Assembly (NCBI GenBank): GCA_030640695.1
Contig: DAOWIX010000035.1
Coordinates: 1 to 5,964 of the forward strand
From: Deltaproteobacteria bacterium
GTDB taxonomy: Bacteria > Desulfobacterota > Anaeroferrophillalia > Anaeroferrophillales > Tharpellaceae
Reading direction: 5' to 3'
Length of the DNA stretch: 5,964 bases
Shown here: positions 1 to 5,964 of the stretch, in pieces
How positions within the stretch are numbered: the first letter of the stretch is position 1
Layout of the letters: each line of letters starts with the position of its first letter
Position numbers and translations under genes: made by a program
The notes under the pieces: generated by a model
Told to the model about the DNA's origin: nothing
Databases searched by the model: none
What the model saw: only the letters and a program-made list of their open reading frames with translations

Positions 1-1
1 A

Positions 2-616
2 TCGCTGGGTGCCGCCCGTCTGGGTCGCAATTGCGGCAGTTTCGGGGATCTTGCTGCAACCTCATTTTTCCCTTCCAAGCCGCTGGGTTGTTATGGTGAT
101 GGTGGAATGTTGTTTACGGCTGATGCGGAGGTTGCCGAAAGGCTTCGCTGTTTTCGTAACCATGGTCAGAGGAAGCGTTACTATCATGAGATGGTTGGCT
201 GTAATAGCCGTCTCGATACTTTGCAGGCGGCTATCTTGCTGGCAAAATTACCTCATTTCTCTGATGAGGTCAGACAGCGTATTCAGGTTGCAGACCGTTA
301 CAGTTCAGCTTTGGCCGAACATTTCATAACACCTCAGGTGGAGGCTGGCAGTGTGTCAGTTTTTGCCCAATATTCATTACGTTCGAAAAAGCGTGAGCAG
401 GTTACTGGCGCCCTGCAGGCGGCCGGAATCCCGGTGGCAATTCACTATCCCATACCTCTGCATCTACAGCCCGCTTTTGCGGATCTGGGGTATCGGGTTG
501 GCGACTTTCCGGTAGCCGAAAAAATCGCGGCTGAAATATTCTCCCTGCCGATGCATCCTTTTATGGTCAGCGAGGAGCAGGATCTGGTCATTGCAACCCT
601 GCTCAAGGCTGTTTGA
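2..616 (+). CDS. DegT/DnrJ/EryC1/StrS-family (WbpE-like) PLP-dependent sugar aminotransferase, 5'-truncated
   Basis: This is the C-terminal 204 residues of an aminotransferase that enters from the left edge in frame 2. Full-length family members have about 360-380 residues, so nearly half is missing. The fragment begins in the 'SLGA' segment and reads through SFGDLAATSFFPSKPLGCYG. The Lys of FFPSK (residue 26 of the fragment, bases 77-79) is the expected Schiff-base lysine for PLP. Further family hallmarks are FRNHGQ, NSRLDTLQAAIL (the Asn/Arg loop contributed by the partner subunit of the dimer), IHYPIPLHLQPAF and the C-terminal SLPMHP. Relatives move an amino group from glutamate to a 3-keto or 4-keto nucleotide sugar in the cytoplasm, for O-antigen, capsule or glycan synthesis. 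The pattern is closest to WbpE/WlbC-type enzymes acting on UDP-3-keto sugars, but the substrate cannot be fixed from this half. The ATG at 107 is internal, not the start: coding continues upstream. The stop overlaps the next gene by one base. Confidence 0.93.
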   Translation, partial: SLGAARLGRNCGSFGDLAATSFFPSKPLGCYGDGGMLFTADAEVAERLRCFRNHGQRKRYYHEMVGCNSRLDTLQAAILLAKLPHFSDEVRQRIQVADRYSSALAEHFITPQVEAGSVSVFAQYSLRSKKREQVTGALQAAGIPVAIHYPIPLHLQPAFADLGYRVGDFPVAEKIAAEIFSLPMHPFMVSEEQDLVIATLLKAV

Positions 617-1569
617 TGTATAAACTGAATTTTGCCGATGCCGCAGTTCTTCCGGTTCTTTTTGGTGAGGGTGGGGAACATCTGCAACAGCTCTCTGAAA
701 GTGCCGGGGTGACGATTAATACTCGGGGCACCACGGTCATGGTCGAAGGTGACCCCCTGAAAGCGGAGCTTGCCCTCTCCGTCTTGCAGGAGCTCTACGA
801 TCTGGTGGTCGCCGGTTATCCTCTCTTTACGGCCGATATCGATTATGCCTGGCGTATAAAATCGGCCGATGCCGGAGTTGTTTTAAAAGAGATTTTTCTC
901 GATAAGGTCTATATCCGCGGTAAAGGCGGGGCGCGCCGTTACATCTCTCCCAAAAGTCGGGGGCAGAAGTACTATATCGACGCCATCCGGCGGCATGATA
1001 TCGTCTTCTCCGTAGGCCCGGCCGGTACAGGTAAGACCTATCTGGCGATGGCTATGGCAATTGCCGCCCTGCATGAACACAAGGTTGAGCGCATTGTTTT
1101 GACGCGGCCTGCGGTTGAAGCCGGTGAACGTTTAGGCTTTCTGCCCGGCGATTTGCAGGATAAAATTGACCCCTACCTACGCCCTCTCTATGATGCCCTG
1201 CATGATATTATCTCGTTTGACAAGACCCGGGAAATGTTGGATAAAGGTATTATTGAGGTGGCCCCGTTGGCTTTTATGCGAGGTCGGACTTTAAATGATG
1301 CTTTTGTGATTTTAGATGAAGCCCAGAATACGACCAACGAGCAGATGAAGATGTTTTTAACCCGGCTCGGTTTTGGTTCCAAAGCGGTGATCACCGGCGA
1401 TGTGACGCAAACTGATCTCCCCGGTGATCGCAAATCGGGCCTGGTTATAGTGCAAAAGATTCTTAATGGGGTGCCAGGGATCGATTTTTGTCATTTGACT
1501 TCGGCCGATGTTGTTCGCCATCCTTTGGTTCAGAAAATAATTACTGCCTATGAACTAAATGAGGGGTGA
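616..1569 (+). CDS. phoH: PhoH-family ATPase (YbeZ/PhoH-like)
   Basis: This 317-residue protein is full length for the YbeZ/PhoH class (about 320-350). The N-terminal ~75 residues look like the small KH-like nucleic-acid-binding domain of the family (GEGGEHLQQLSE...INTRG). The P-loop NTPase domain follows, with Walker A GPAGTGKT at 134-141, TRPAVEAGE at 163-171, GFLPGD at 174-179, Walker B VILDEAQN at 231-238, and ITGDVTQTDLP at 259-269. It ends in the usual RHPLVQKII...AYE. The family is a cytoplasmic ATPase linked to RNA metabolism. Its partner YbeY is encoded immediately downstream, and the two are known to be functionally associated in rRNA processing. I chose ATG 616, which overlaps the preceding TGA as TGATG and has AAGG at 605-608 seven bases upstream. 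A TTG at 613 would add one residue but has no advantage. The overlap suggests translational coupling. A direct link to phosphate starvation, as the name implies, is not shown here. Confidence 0.96.
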   Translation: MYKLNFADAAVLPVLFGEGGEHLQQLSESAGVTINTRGTTVMVEGDPLKAELALSVLQELYDLVVAGYPLFTADIDYAWRIKSADAGVVLKEIFLDKVYIRGKGGARRYISPKSRGQKYYIDAIRRHDIVFSVGPAGTGKTYLAMAMAIAALHEHKVERIVLTRPAVEAGERLGFLPGDLQDKIDPYLRPLYDALHDIISFDKTREMLDKGIIEVAPLAFMRGRTLNDAFVILDEAQNTTNEQMKMFLTRLGFGSKAVITGDVTQTDLPGDRKSGLVIVQKILNGVPGIDFCHLTSADVVRHPLVQKIITAYELNEG

Positions 1570-1578
1570 ACTCAAGCG

Positions 1579-2022
1579 ATGTCTCTTTATATAAGCGACC
1601 GGCAAAAGAGCGAGAAGGTTGACCTTGAATCTATCCGTCAATTATTGGTGCCGGTTCTGGTTGAACTTGACATTGTTGATCTAGATCTCGAGATTGAGTT
1701 GCTCGATGATCGGCAAATTGCTGAACTTAATGAGAAATTTTTTAGTCGTCCATGGCCGACCAATGTGATATCCTTTCCTCAGGAGAAAGAGAGTGGTCAT
1801 TTAGGTGATGTTGTGGTTTCGGTGGAGACTGCCTGGCGGGAGACCAAAGCTCTCGGTTATAGCCTTGATGAGGGGGTTGTCTACTACCTGATTCACGGAA
1901 TTCTTCACCTCTTAGGATTTGAGCATGTCGGGGTCGAAGTCGAAGAGGCCGCCGCCATGGAGCGTCGTCAGGATGAACTTTTTGATCTAGTGCTTTCAGG
2001 CACTATGATAAAATATAAATGA
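1579..2022 (+). CDS. ybeY: Endoribonuclease YbeY, rRNA maturation factor
   Basis: This 147-residue protein is of normal length for YbeY, a single-domain zinc-dependent endoribonuclease that acts in 16S rRNA 3'-end maturation and late ribosome quality control in the cytoplasm. The metal site is clear: HGILHLLGFEH at residues 106-116 supplies His106, His110 and His116 (family pattern H-x3-H-x5-H). The other conserved blocks are PTNVISFP at 60-67 and HLGDVVVS at 74-81. The Arg of the classical 'YRGKDKPTNV' motif (Arg59 in E. coli) is Phe55 here, and the nearest Arg is Arg57. The start ATG lies nine bases after the phoH stop. A purine-rich GAGGGG at 1561-1566, inside the end of phoH, is the best ribosome-binding candidate, though its 12-base spacing is long. 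The phoH-ybeY order is conserved across bacteria. In many Desulfobacterota an HDIG-domain (PgpH-like) gene sits between them, and it is absent here. Confidence 0.96.
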   Translation: MSLYISDRQKSEKVDLESIRQLLVPVLVELDIVDLDLEIELLDDRQIAELNEKFFSRPWPTNVISFPQEKESGHLGDVVVSVETAWRETKALGYSLDEGVVYYLIHGILHLLGFEHVGVEVEEAAAMERRQDELFDLVLSGTMIKYK

Positions 2023-2030
2023 GTTTTTTG

Positions 2031-2076
2031 CTAGTTTCTATGGTTTTACTGACGACTGGCGACTGACCACTAGTTT
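2031..2076. repeat. 7-bp direct repeat CTAGTTT flanking the heptamer array
   Basis: CTAGTTT occurs at 2031-2037 and again at 2070-2076, with 32 bases between that include the heptamer units. The right copy overlaps the end of the heptamer array. The arrangement could be a short duplication bordering the inserted repeat, or part of the same degenerate repeat family. At this length in AT-rich intergenic DNA, chance is also possible. Confidence 0.45.
2048..2071. repeat. Short tandem heptamer repeat (ACTGACG-like, three units)
   Basis: Three consecutive 7-bp units can be read directly: ACTGACG (2048-2054), ACTGGCG (2055-2061) and ACTGACC (2062-2068), followed by the first three bases of a fourth (ACT, 2069-2071). 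The units differ at only one or two positions. The repeat lies wholly in the intergenic gap. It resembles the short tandemly repeated heptamers (STRR-type) known from cyanobacterial intergenic regions and could be one copy of a dispersed family in this genome, which cannot be tested from one copy. Confidence 0.75.
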
Positions 2077-2081
2077 AGGAG
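2077..2081 (+). promoter_or_regulatory. Ribosome binding site of the DUF39 gene
   Basis: AGGAG lies 12 bases upstream of ATG 2094. An in-frame TGA at 2088-2090 is separated from that ATG by one codon, which rules out any earlier start and makes 2094 the first possible ATG. The spacing is on the long side. Confidence 0.6.
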
Positions 2082-2093
2082 TTTGTTTGAAAA

Positions 2094-3275
2094 ATGGCTT
2101 ATAAAGTACAAAAATCTATACAGGAGATCAACGAGCGTATCAAAAGTGGCAAGGTGGTCGTCGTCAATGCCGAAGAGATGATTGGTATTGTCGAAAAGCA
2201 TGGTGCCGTCGAGGCGGCCCGCAAGGTTGATGTTGTTACCACTGGCACCTTCGCGCCGATGTGTTCTTCCGGGGTCTTTCTTAATGTTGGTCATACCTCA
2301 CCTAAGATTAAAGCGAGTCGGGCCTGGATTAATAATGTTCCGGCTTATGGCGGTGTCGCGGCGGTCGATTTCTTCCTCGGCGCTACCGAGCCCAGCGATG
2401 ATGATCCCTTAAACAAGGTACATCCCGGTCAGTTCCGCTATGGTGGTGGTCATGTAATCCAGGATCTGGTGGACGGTAAGAAAGTTCATCTCTATATGGA
2501 AGGTTATGGCACCGACTGCTATCCGAGTAAGGTGGTGGAGAAGGATATCGATCTTGAATCGATGCCTAATGCTATCCTCTGCAATCCTCGCAATGCCTAT
2601 CAGAACTATAACTGCGCCATTAATCTGTCGGAAAAAACCATCTATACCTACATGGGGGTTTTGCGGCCCAAAGGTGGCAATGCCACCTACTGTAGTGCCG
2701 GTCAGATCAGCCCTCTTTTCAATGATCCCTACTATCTGACCACTGGTTTAGGAAGCAAAATTTTCTTAGGTGGCGGGATTGGTTTTGTGACCTGGAGTGG
2801 AACCCAACATAGTCCGAATGTACCTCGCGGTGAAAATGGTGTGGTTACAGAGGGGGCCGGGACTCTGATGTTGACCGGTAACCTCAAAGATATGTCGCCA
2901 CGCTGGCTGGTTGGAGTCAGTATGCTGGGTTATGGCTGTAGCCTGGCAGTCGGGGTCGGTATTCCAATTCCCATTATTAATGAACAGATGGCCCAATTTA
3001 CGGCGGTTCGTGATGCCGATCTCTATACCCAGGTAGTTGATTATGGTTATGACTATCCGATGGCTGTCTCTCGCAGTTATGGTGAGGTCAGCTATGCCGA
3101 TCTCAAAAGCGGAATGATCGAGGTTAATGGCAAGAAAACTCCGGCTACTCCACTCTCCAGCTATAGTCGGGCTTTAGAAATTGCCGACAACCTGAAAGAG
3201 TGGATTGCTTCAGGGCGATTCACCTTAGGTGAAGCTCAGATGCTGTTTTCCGGTCACGAACTTGCCCCTCGTTAA
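2094..3275 (+). CDS. Homocysteine biosynthesis protein, DUF39/HcyBio family (COG1900)
   Basis: This 393-residue protein is recognised as the DUF39 (HcyBio) domain by its N-terminal IQEINERIKSGKVVVVNAEEM, TTGTFAPMCSSG (50-60), the glycine-rich GGGIGFVTWSGTQH segment (226-239), and LTGNLKDM...WLVG. In Methanosarcina acetivorans the homologue MA1821, with the ferredoxin-like MA1822, forms homocysteine from aspartate semialdehyde and sulfide. In Desulfovibrio, DUF39 and NIL/ferredoxin proteins are genetically required for the same step. Cysteines are at 57, 142, 163, 174, 200 and 282. Cys57 and Cys142 probably correspond to the two catalytically important cysteines of MA1821, but I have not aligned them. 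The protein ends soon after the DUF39 domain, with no C-terminal CBS pair or 4Fe-4S domain, so the redox partner must be a separate protein. It is not in this window. The protein has no signal peptide and should be cytoplasmic. The TPR gene starts 11 bases after its stop. Confidence 0.92.
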   Translation: MAYKVQKSIQEINERIKSGKVVVVNAEEMIGIVEKHGAVEAARKVDVVTTGTFAPMCSSGVFLNVGHTSPKIKASRAWINNVPAYGGVAAVDFFLGATEPSDDDPLNKVHPGQFRYGGGHVIQDLVDGKKVHLYMEGYGTDCYPSKVVEKDIDLESMPNAILCNPRNAYQNYNCAINLSEKTIYTYMGVLRPKGGNATYCSAGQISPLFNDPYYLTTGLGSKIFLGGGIGFVTWSGTQHSPNVPRGENGVVTEGAGTLMLTGNLKDMSPRWLVGVSMLGYGCSLAVGVGIPIPIINEQMAQFTAVRDADLYTQVVDYGYDYPMAVSRSYGEVSYADLKSGMIEVNGKKTPATPLSSYSRALEIADNLKEWIASGRFTLGEAQMLFSGHELAPR

Positions 3276-3286
3276 AGTACAAATTT

Positions 3287-5964
3287 ATGTCACGAATTAA
3301 AAATTTTACAGCCTGGCTTCTGGTCGCCATGTTTCTCTTCTCCTGGCAGCCTCTTTTCTCGAACCAGTCGGGAGACGGATTACACCTGCCCGAGGTTGTG
3401 GTTATTGGTGAGGACCGCGCCCGGATAGAGGGTTTTCGTGATTTTGGTCTCTTGCCAGCCTTGGCACCGGGCATTAAACTTGAGCCGGTGGCCGAAAACC
3501 TGACCCTTGAGGCTGGTGCGAGCCCTGGTCCTGACTGGGAGACGGCGGCGGCTCAAACGCCGGGCTGTGCTTACCGGAATCCGGTCACCGCTTCTCTGGC
3601 GCGTGGTTTTGGTGGGGCTGAGGGTTATTATCGGAGTGGTCGCCAGAAATATCTTGATGGACTTCTGGATGAAGCAAACGCATATTTCAGGGCCGGTCTT
3701 GAAAAATTCACTACTTCAGAGCTGGTTCCCGATTTTCATTACTGGCTGGCCGAGATCGCCTTTCGCCAGGAGAATTTCAGTTCTGCACGGAGCCATTTTG
3801 CCGTTGTAACCGAGAGAGAATCAAACCTTTTTTATCACTTTTCCTGCTACTCACTGGCCTGGCTTGACTATCGTGATAAAAATTATCAGGCGGCTGTCAA
3901 ATGGTTTGCGGTGGCCGCCCAAAGTTCTGATCGACGGTTGGCAGCGGCGGCCCTTTTCTGGGGGGGGGAGGCTCTTTTTTATGCAGGCCAGCCGGAGTTG
4001 GGGCGTTCCACCTTGTTGCGCCTGACAGCCGGATATCCCGAAGCCGCAGAGTATCGAGCGGCGCTCTATCGTTTGGCGACGATCTCCTTTAACGAACGCG
4101 ACTACCAGACGGCCCTCAACTATCTGACCGCTTTGCCCGAGTCGGCTGTCGGGAGTGACATGTTGCAGCGACAGGCTGATCTGGCACGGGGCTGGTGTCT
4201 CTATTTTCTTACCTCCTTTGTCGATGCACGAACTCTTTTCATGGTGCTGCAAAGTGATAGTGCGAGTTATGATGATGTCGTGCCACTTGCATTTTTAGGC
4301 GAAATACTTTCTTTACTTAAACAAAAGAACCTGGATGAAGCAGGCCACATTTTCGCATCTCGACCAGAAAGTTTACGCCAATCTGCGGTTGCCGCCGCCG
4401 CTCTCCGGGAGTTGTCGGCTGCTTATATTGAAGGCGAAGATTATGCAGCGGCAGCACTTTTGGGCCAGCAGCTGATCTCCTCTTTTCCGGCTTTACTGAT
4501 CCAGGCCGATGACTATCGTCGTTTAGCGAGGCTGCAGGCCAGGCTCGGTGAAAATGATCAGGCGCTTAAAACTCTTGCCCTTGGCATTGAGGCCTTAACC
4601 GGGCCCGGAGGGGCAGATCTTGTTTTACGACTGGAACGGGCCCAGATTCTCCTTGCTACCGGTGCCGTCGATAACGCTCTTGTTGTTCTGGAGCCTCTTT
4701 TTTCTGAAAAAGATAAGTTTTCACTGGCTGATGATCGGGCTTTGCTCTATCTTCTTTTAGCTCGATCCCTGAATCGTCTTGAGAGATTTCCGCAAACTTT
4801 GACTATCCTGGCACCTTTGCCGGCCGGACTTACGCCTGCATGGCTGGCTGATCTTATCTATGAGCGGGGTTGGGCCGCTTTAAAGAGTGATGCTTTCTAT
4901 TTGGCCATCAATGATTTTACCGGCTATCTCGAATTGGCTCAAGAGACCGAAAAACCTTTGCTGATGGTTCAGAATGCTGAAATTAATCGGGCTGAAGCAC
5001 TTTTCAACCAGCATCGTGACCAAGAATCGGCAGCTGCGCTGAGTAGTTTTGTCGAGCGCTATTCACAGAGTCCTTTTCTGGCTCGGGCGCAAAACTACAG
5101 AGGGATGATTGCTCTTCGGCAGGGAAATTTTGAAGAGGCCGCTAATATTTTTGCTAATCTTTTGTCTTATGAGGAGAGCATTGACGGAGCTCTTTTTGCC
5201 GAGGTTCTCTACAATCTCGGTGAGAGTCTCTTCAGCCTTGGCAACTTCCCGGAGGCTATCAAGACCTATCAGCGGTTGATCGATAAGTACCAAGGTGATG
5301 AAGTCGGCGGCCGGGCGTTGATCCGGATGGGTGAGAGCCATTTTAATCAGGGGGCTTATTTGAAAGCCCAGCTTGTCTACTTGCAAGCCAAACGGACTTT
5401 TCCTGGCGGTCCGATTGATGAAAAGGCGAGTTACGGAATGCTGCTTTTGGCCTACAATCAGGACAAATTTTCCTATCTTGAAATTGAGGTGAAAAGTTTT
5501 ATCGCCCGTTTTCCTGAATCATCATATACCGTGCCGTTGATGTTATTGCTTGCCGATCTCTACCAGCGTCAAGGGCGCCAGGCCGATCTTCTAGCTCTCT
5601 TTAAGCAGTTGGAAGATGGTGAATATGCCAGGGATCTTAAGCTTGAGGCCCACTATCGACACTTTAAAATTGATCTTAATAAAGGCCGGCGAAAAGAGGC
5701 TCGGGATGATTGTTTGCGGCTGTTGGAACGTTTCCCTTTTAGTAAATATGAGTGTGACTGTCGCCTGTATTTAGCTCGTTATGCTTTTGCCGACAACGAT
5801 TATGCGGCGGCGTTTGAGACCCTGGTCGGATTGCCTGAGGCTTGCCCTGATCCCGATCTTAAAAGAGAGGTGACTCTGCTTAAGGCCCGGATTTATCAGC
5901 AGCAGGGTGATTTTCCGAAAGCGCGAAGCCATTACTTGTCTGTCATCGATGGAAAGCGTAGCGA
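3287..5964 (+). CDS. Large exported tetratricopeptide-repeat protein, 3'-truncated
   Basis: One reading frame stays open from ATG 3287 to the window edge, giving 892 residues with no stop codon. The start is supported by a Sec-type signal: basic MSRIK, a hydrophobic stretch at about 8-24 and a plausible cleavage near Ser25. There is no lipobox cysteine, so a periplasmic or surface location is inferred. LPEVVVIGEDR follows at 34-44, then a Pro/Gly/Ala-rich linker. From about 110 onward the chain is a long series of helix-pair repeats. Clear TPR-like units lie near 603-625 (GMIALRQGNFEEAANIF), 640-665 (YNLGESLFSLGNFPEAIKTY), 675-705, 756-780 and 866-888. Some N-terminal units (for example 221-250) are more degenerate. 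TPR arrays are protein-binding scaffolds, so no enzymatic role is suggested. No Shine-Dalgarno is evident, and the 11-base gap to the DUF39 gene suggests coupled translation. Relatives may be TPR proteins of Tol/TonB or envelope-assembly loci, but I do not recognise a named family. A nine-G run lies within the gene. Confidence 0.88.
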   Translation, partial: MSRIKNFTAWLLVAMFLFSWQPLFSNQSGDGLHLPEVVVIGEDRARIEGFRDFGLLPALAPGIKLEPVAENLTLEAGASPGPDWETAAAQTPGCAYRNPVTASLARGFGGAEGYYRSGRQKYLDGLLDEANAYFRAGLEKFTTSELVPDFHYWLAEIAFRQENFSSARSHFAVVTERESNLFYHFSCYSLAWLDYRDKNYQAAVKWFAVAAQSSDRRLAAAALFWGGEALFYAGQPELGRSTLLRLTAGYPEAAEYRAALYRLATISFNERDYQTALNYLTALPESAVGSDMLQRQADLARGWCLYFLTSFVDARTLFMVLQSDSASYDDVVPLAFLGEILSLLKQKNLDEAGHIFASRPESLRQSAVAAAALRELSAAYIEGEDYAAAALLGQQLISSFPALLIQADDYRRLARLQARLGENDQALKTLALGIEALTGPGGADLVLRLERAQILLATGAVDNALVVLEPLFSEKDKFSLADDRALLYLLLARSLNRLERFPQTLTILAPLPAGLTPAWLADLIYERGWAALKSDAFYLAINDFTGYLELAQETEKPLLMVQNAEINRAEALFNQHRDQESAAALSSFVERYSQSPFLARAQNYRGMIALRQGNFEEAANIFANLLSYEESIDGALFAEVLYNLGESLFSLGNFPEAIKTYQRLIDKYQGDEVGGRALIRMGESHFNQGAYLKAQLVYLQAKRTFPGGPIDEKASYGMLLLAYNQDKFSYLEIEVKSFIARFPESSYTVPLMLLLADLYQRQGRQADLLALFKQLEDGEYARDLKLEAHYRHFKIDLNKGRRKEARDDCLRLLERFPFSKYECDCRLYLARYAFADNDYAAAFETLVGLPEACPDPDLKREVTLLKARIYQQQGDFPKARSHYLSVIDGKRS
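3960..3968 (+). repeat. Nine-G homopolymer tract inside the TPR gene
   Basis: Nine consecutive G residues encode Trp225-Gly226-Gly227 and the first base of Glu228. The frame is intact: the protein pattern ALFWGGEALFYAG continues as a normal TPR-type helix on both sides. G tracts of this length are slippage-prone and in some bacteria switch surface genes on and off. Here that is only a possibility. Confidence 0.85.

Larger units (their letters stand above)
2023..2093 (+). other. Intergenic gap between ybeY and the DUF39 gene
   Basis: This 71-base gap separates the RNA-metabolism genes from the homocysteine gene. It contains a short T run just after the ybeY stop (2024-2029), a 7-bp direct repeat pair, a three-unit heptamer tandem repeat, and the Shine-Dalgarno site of the next gene. 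The T run is not preceded by a GC-rich hairpin, so I do not call a terminator. I found no convincing -35/-10 pair and no room for a riboswitch. Whether the downstream gene is read from ybeY or has its own promoter cannot be decided here. Confidence 0.6.

Noticed and set aside
9..329. 106-residue + strand frame at the left edge
   Set aside because: It overlaps the aminotransferase, whose frame carries the unmistakable PLP-lysine and NSRLDTLQAA motifs. This frame shows no family pattern.
613..615. TTG start for phoH one codon before ATG 616
   Set aside because: It adds only one residue. The ATG has a suitable AAGG seven bases upstream and is the stronger codon.
107..616. Aminotransferase starting at ATG 107
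   Set aside because: Coding with clear family sequence, including the catalytic lysine, continues upstream to base 2, so this ATG is internal and the gene is cut by the window edge.
2031..2073. CTAGT...ACTAG inverted repeat as a terminator
   Set aside because: The stem is only five base pairs, AT-rich, with a loop of over 30 bases and no T run after it.
2023..2093. SAM or other methionine-type riboswitch ahead of the homocysteine gene
   Set aside because: The gap is only 71 bases, too short for a SAM-I aptamer plus expression platform, and no conserved core or helices are visible.
3507..3809. 100-residue + strand frame
   Set aside because: It lies within the long TPR frame, is rich in Arg and Val as expected for an out-of-frame reading, and has no ribosome binding site or recognisable domain.
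3960..3968. The G tract as an existing frameshift or sequencing error
   Set aside because: The helix-repeat pattern runs in the same frame on both sides and no stop codon appears up to the window end, so the nine-base length fits the intact gene.
3851..4252. 133-residue - strand frame
   Set aside because: It is antisense to the TPR gene with no family resemblance, and the + strand frame here has good TPR-type helix patterns.
5063..5386. 107-residue - strand frame
   Set aside because: It is antisense to the clearest TPR units of the long gene, so it is a shadow reading.

Overview
The window holds five genes, all on the + strand. The first and last are cut by the window edges. In order they are: the C-terminal half of a DegT/WbpE-type sugar aminotransferase; a PhoH-family ATPase (ybeZ/phoH type); the rRNA maturation endonuclease YbeY; a DUF39/HcyBio homocysteine-biosynthesis protein; and the first 892 residues of a very long exported tetratricopeptide-repeat protein that runs off the right edge. 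I see no rRNA, tRNA, CRISPR array, insertion sequence or phage gene.

The likely source is an anaerobic Gram-negative bacterium of the former Deltaproteobacteria (Desulfobacterota or relatives). This is an inference. It rests on the DUF39 homocysteine protein, which is typical of sulfate reducers, other strict anaerobes and methanogens. It is supported by the Desulfobacterota-like YbeY motif, the moderate base composition, and the large periplasmic-type TPR protein with a signal peptide. I cannot name a genus.

Left block (2-2022): the aminotransferase stop overlaps the PhoH start by one base, and ybeY follows nine bases after the PhoH stop, so the three are probably one transcript. PhoH and YbeY form the widespread RNA-metabolism pair acting in rRNA maturation and quality control. 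The aminotransferase belongs to nucleotide-sugar and surface-polysaccharide synthesis, so its tight linkage to PhoH looks like operon packing rather than shared function.

Middle (2023-2093): a 71-base gap contains three 7-bp tandem units and a pair of 7-bp direct repeats, followed by the Shine-Dalgarno sequence of the DUF39 gene. I recognise no terminator or promoter there.

Right block (2094-5964): the DUF39 protein should build homocysteine from aspartate semialdehyde and sulfide-level sulfur, together with a NIL/ferredoxin partner that is not in this window. Eleven bases later the long TPR gene begins. It has an uncleaved-looking Sec signal, a short 'LPEVVV.GED' segment, then repeated helical-hairpin units, and it carries a run of nine G within its reading frame. 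Most of the window is ordinary housekeeping sequence. The TPR protein, its G tract and the small intergenic repeat are the parts least explained by known families.
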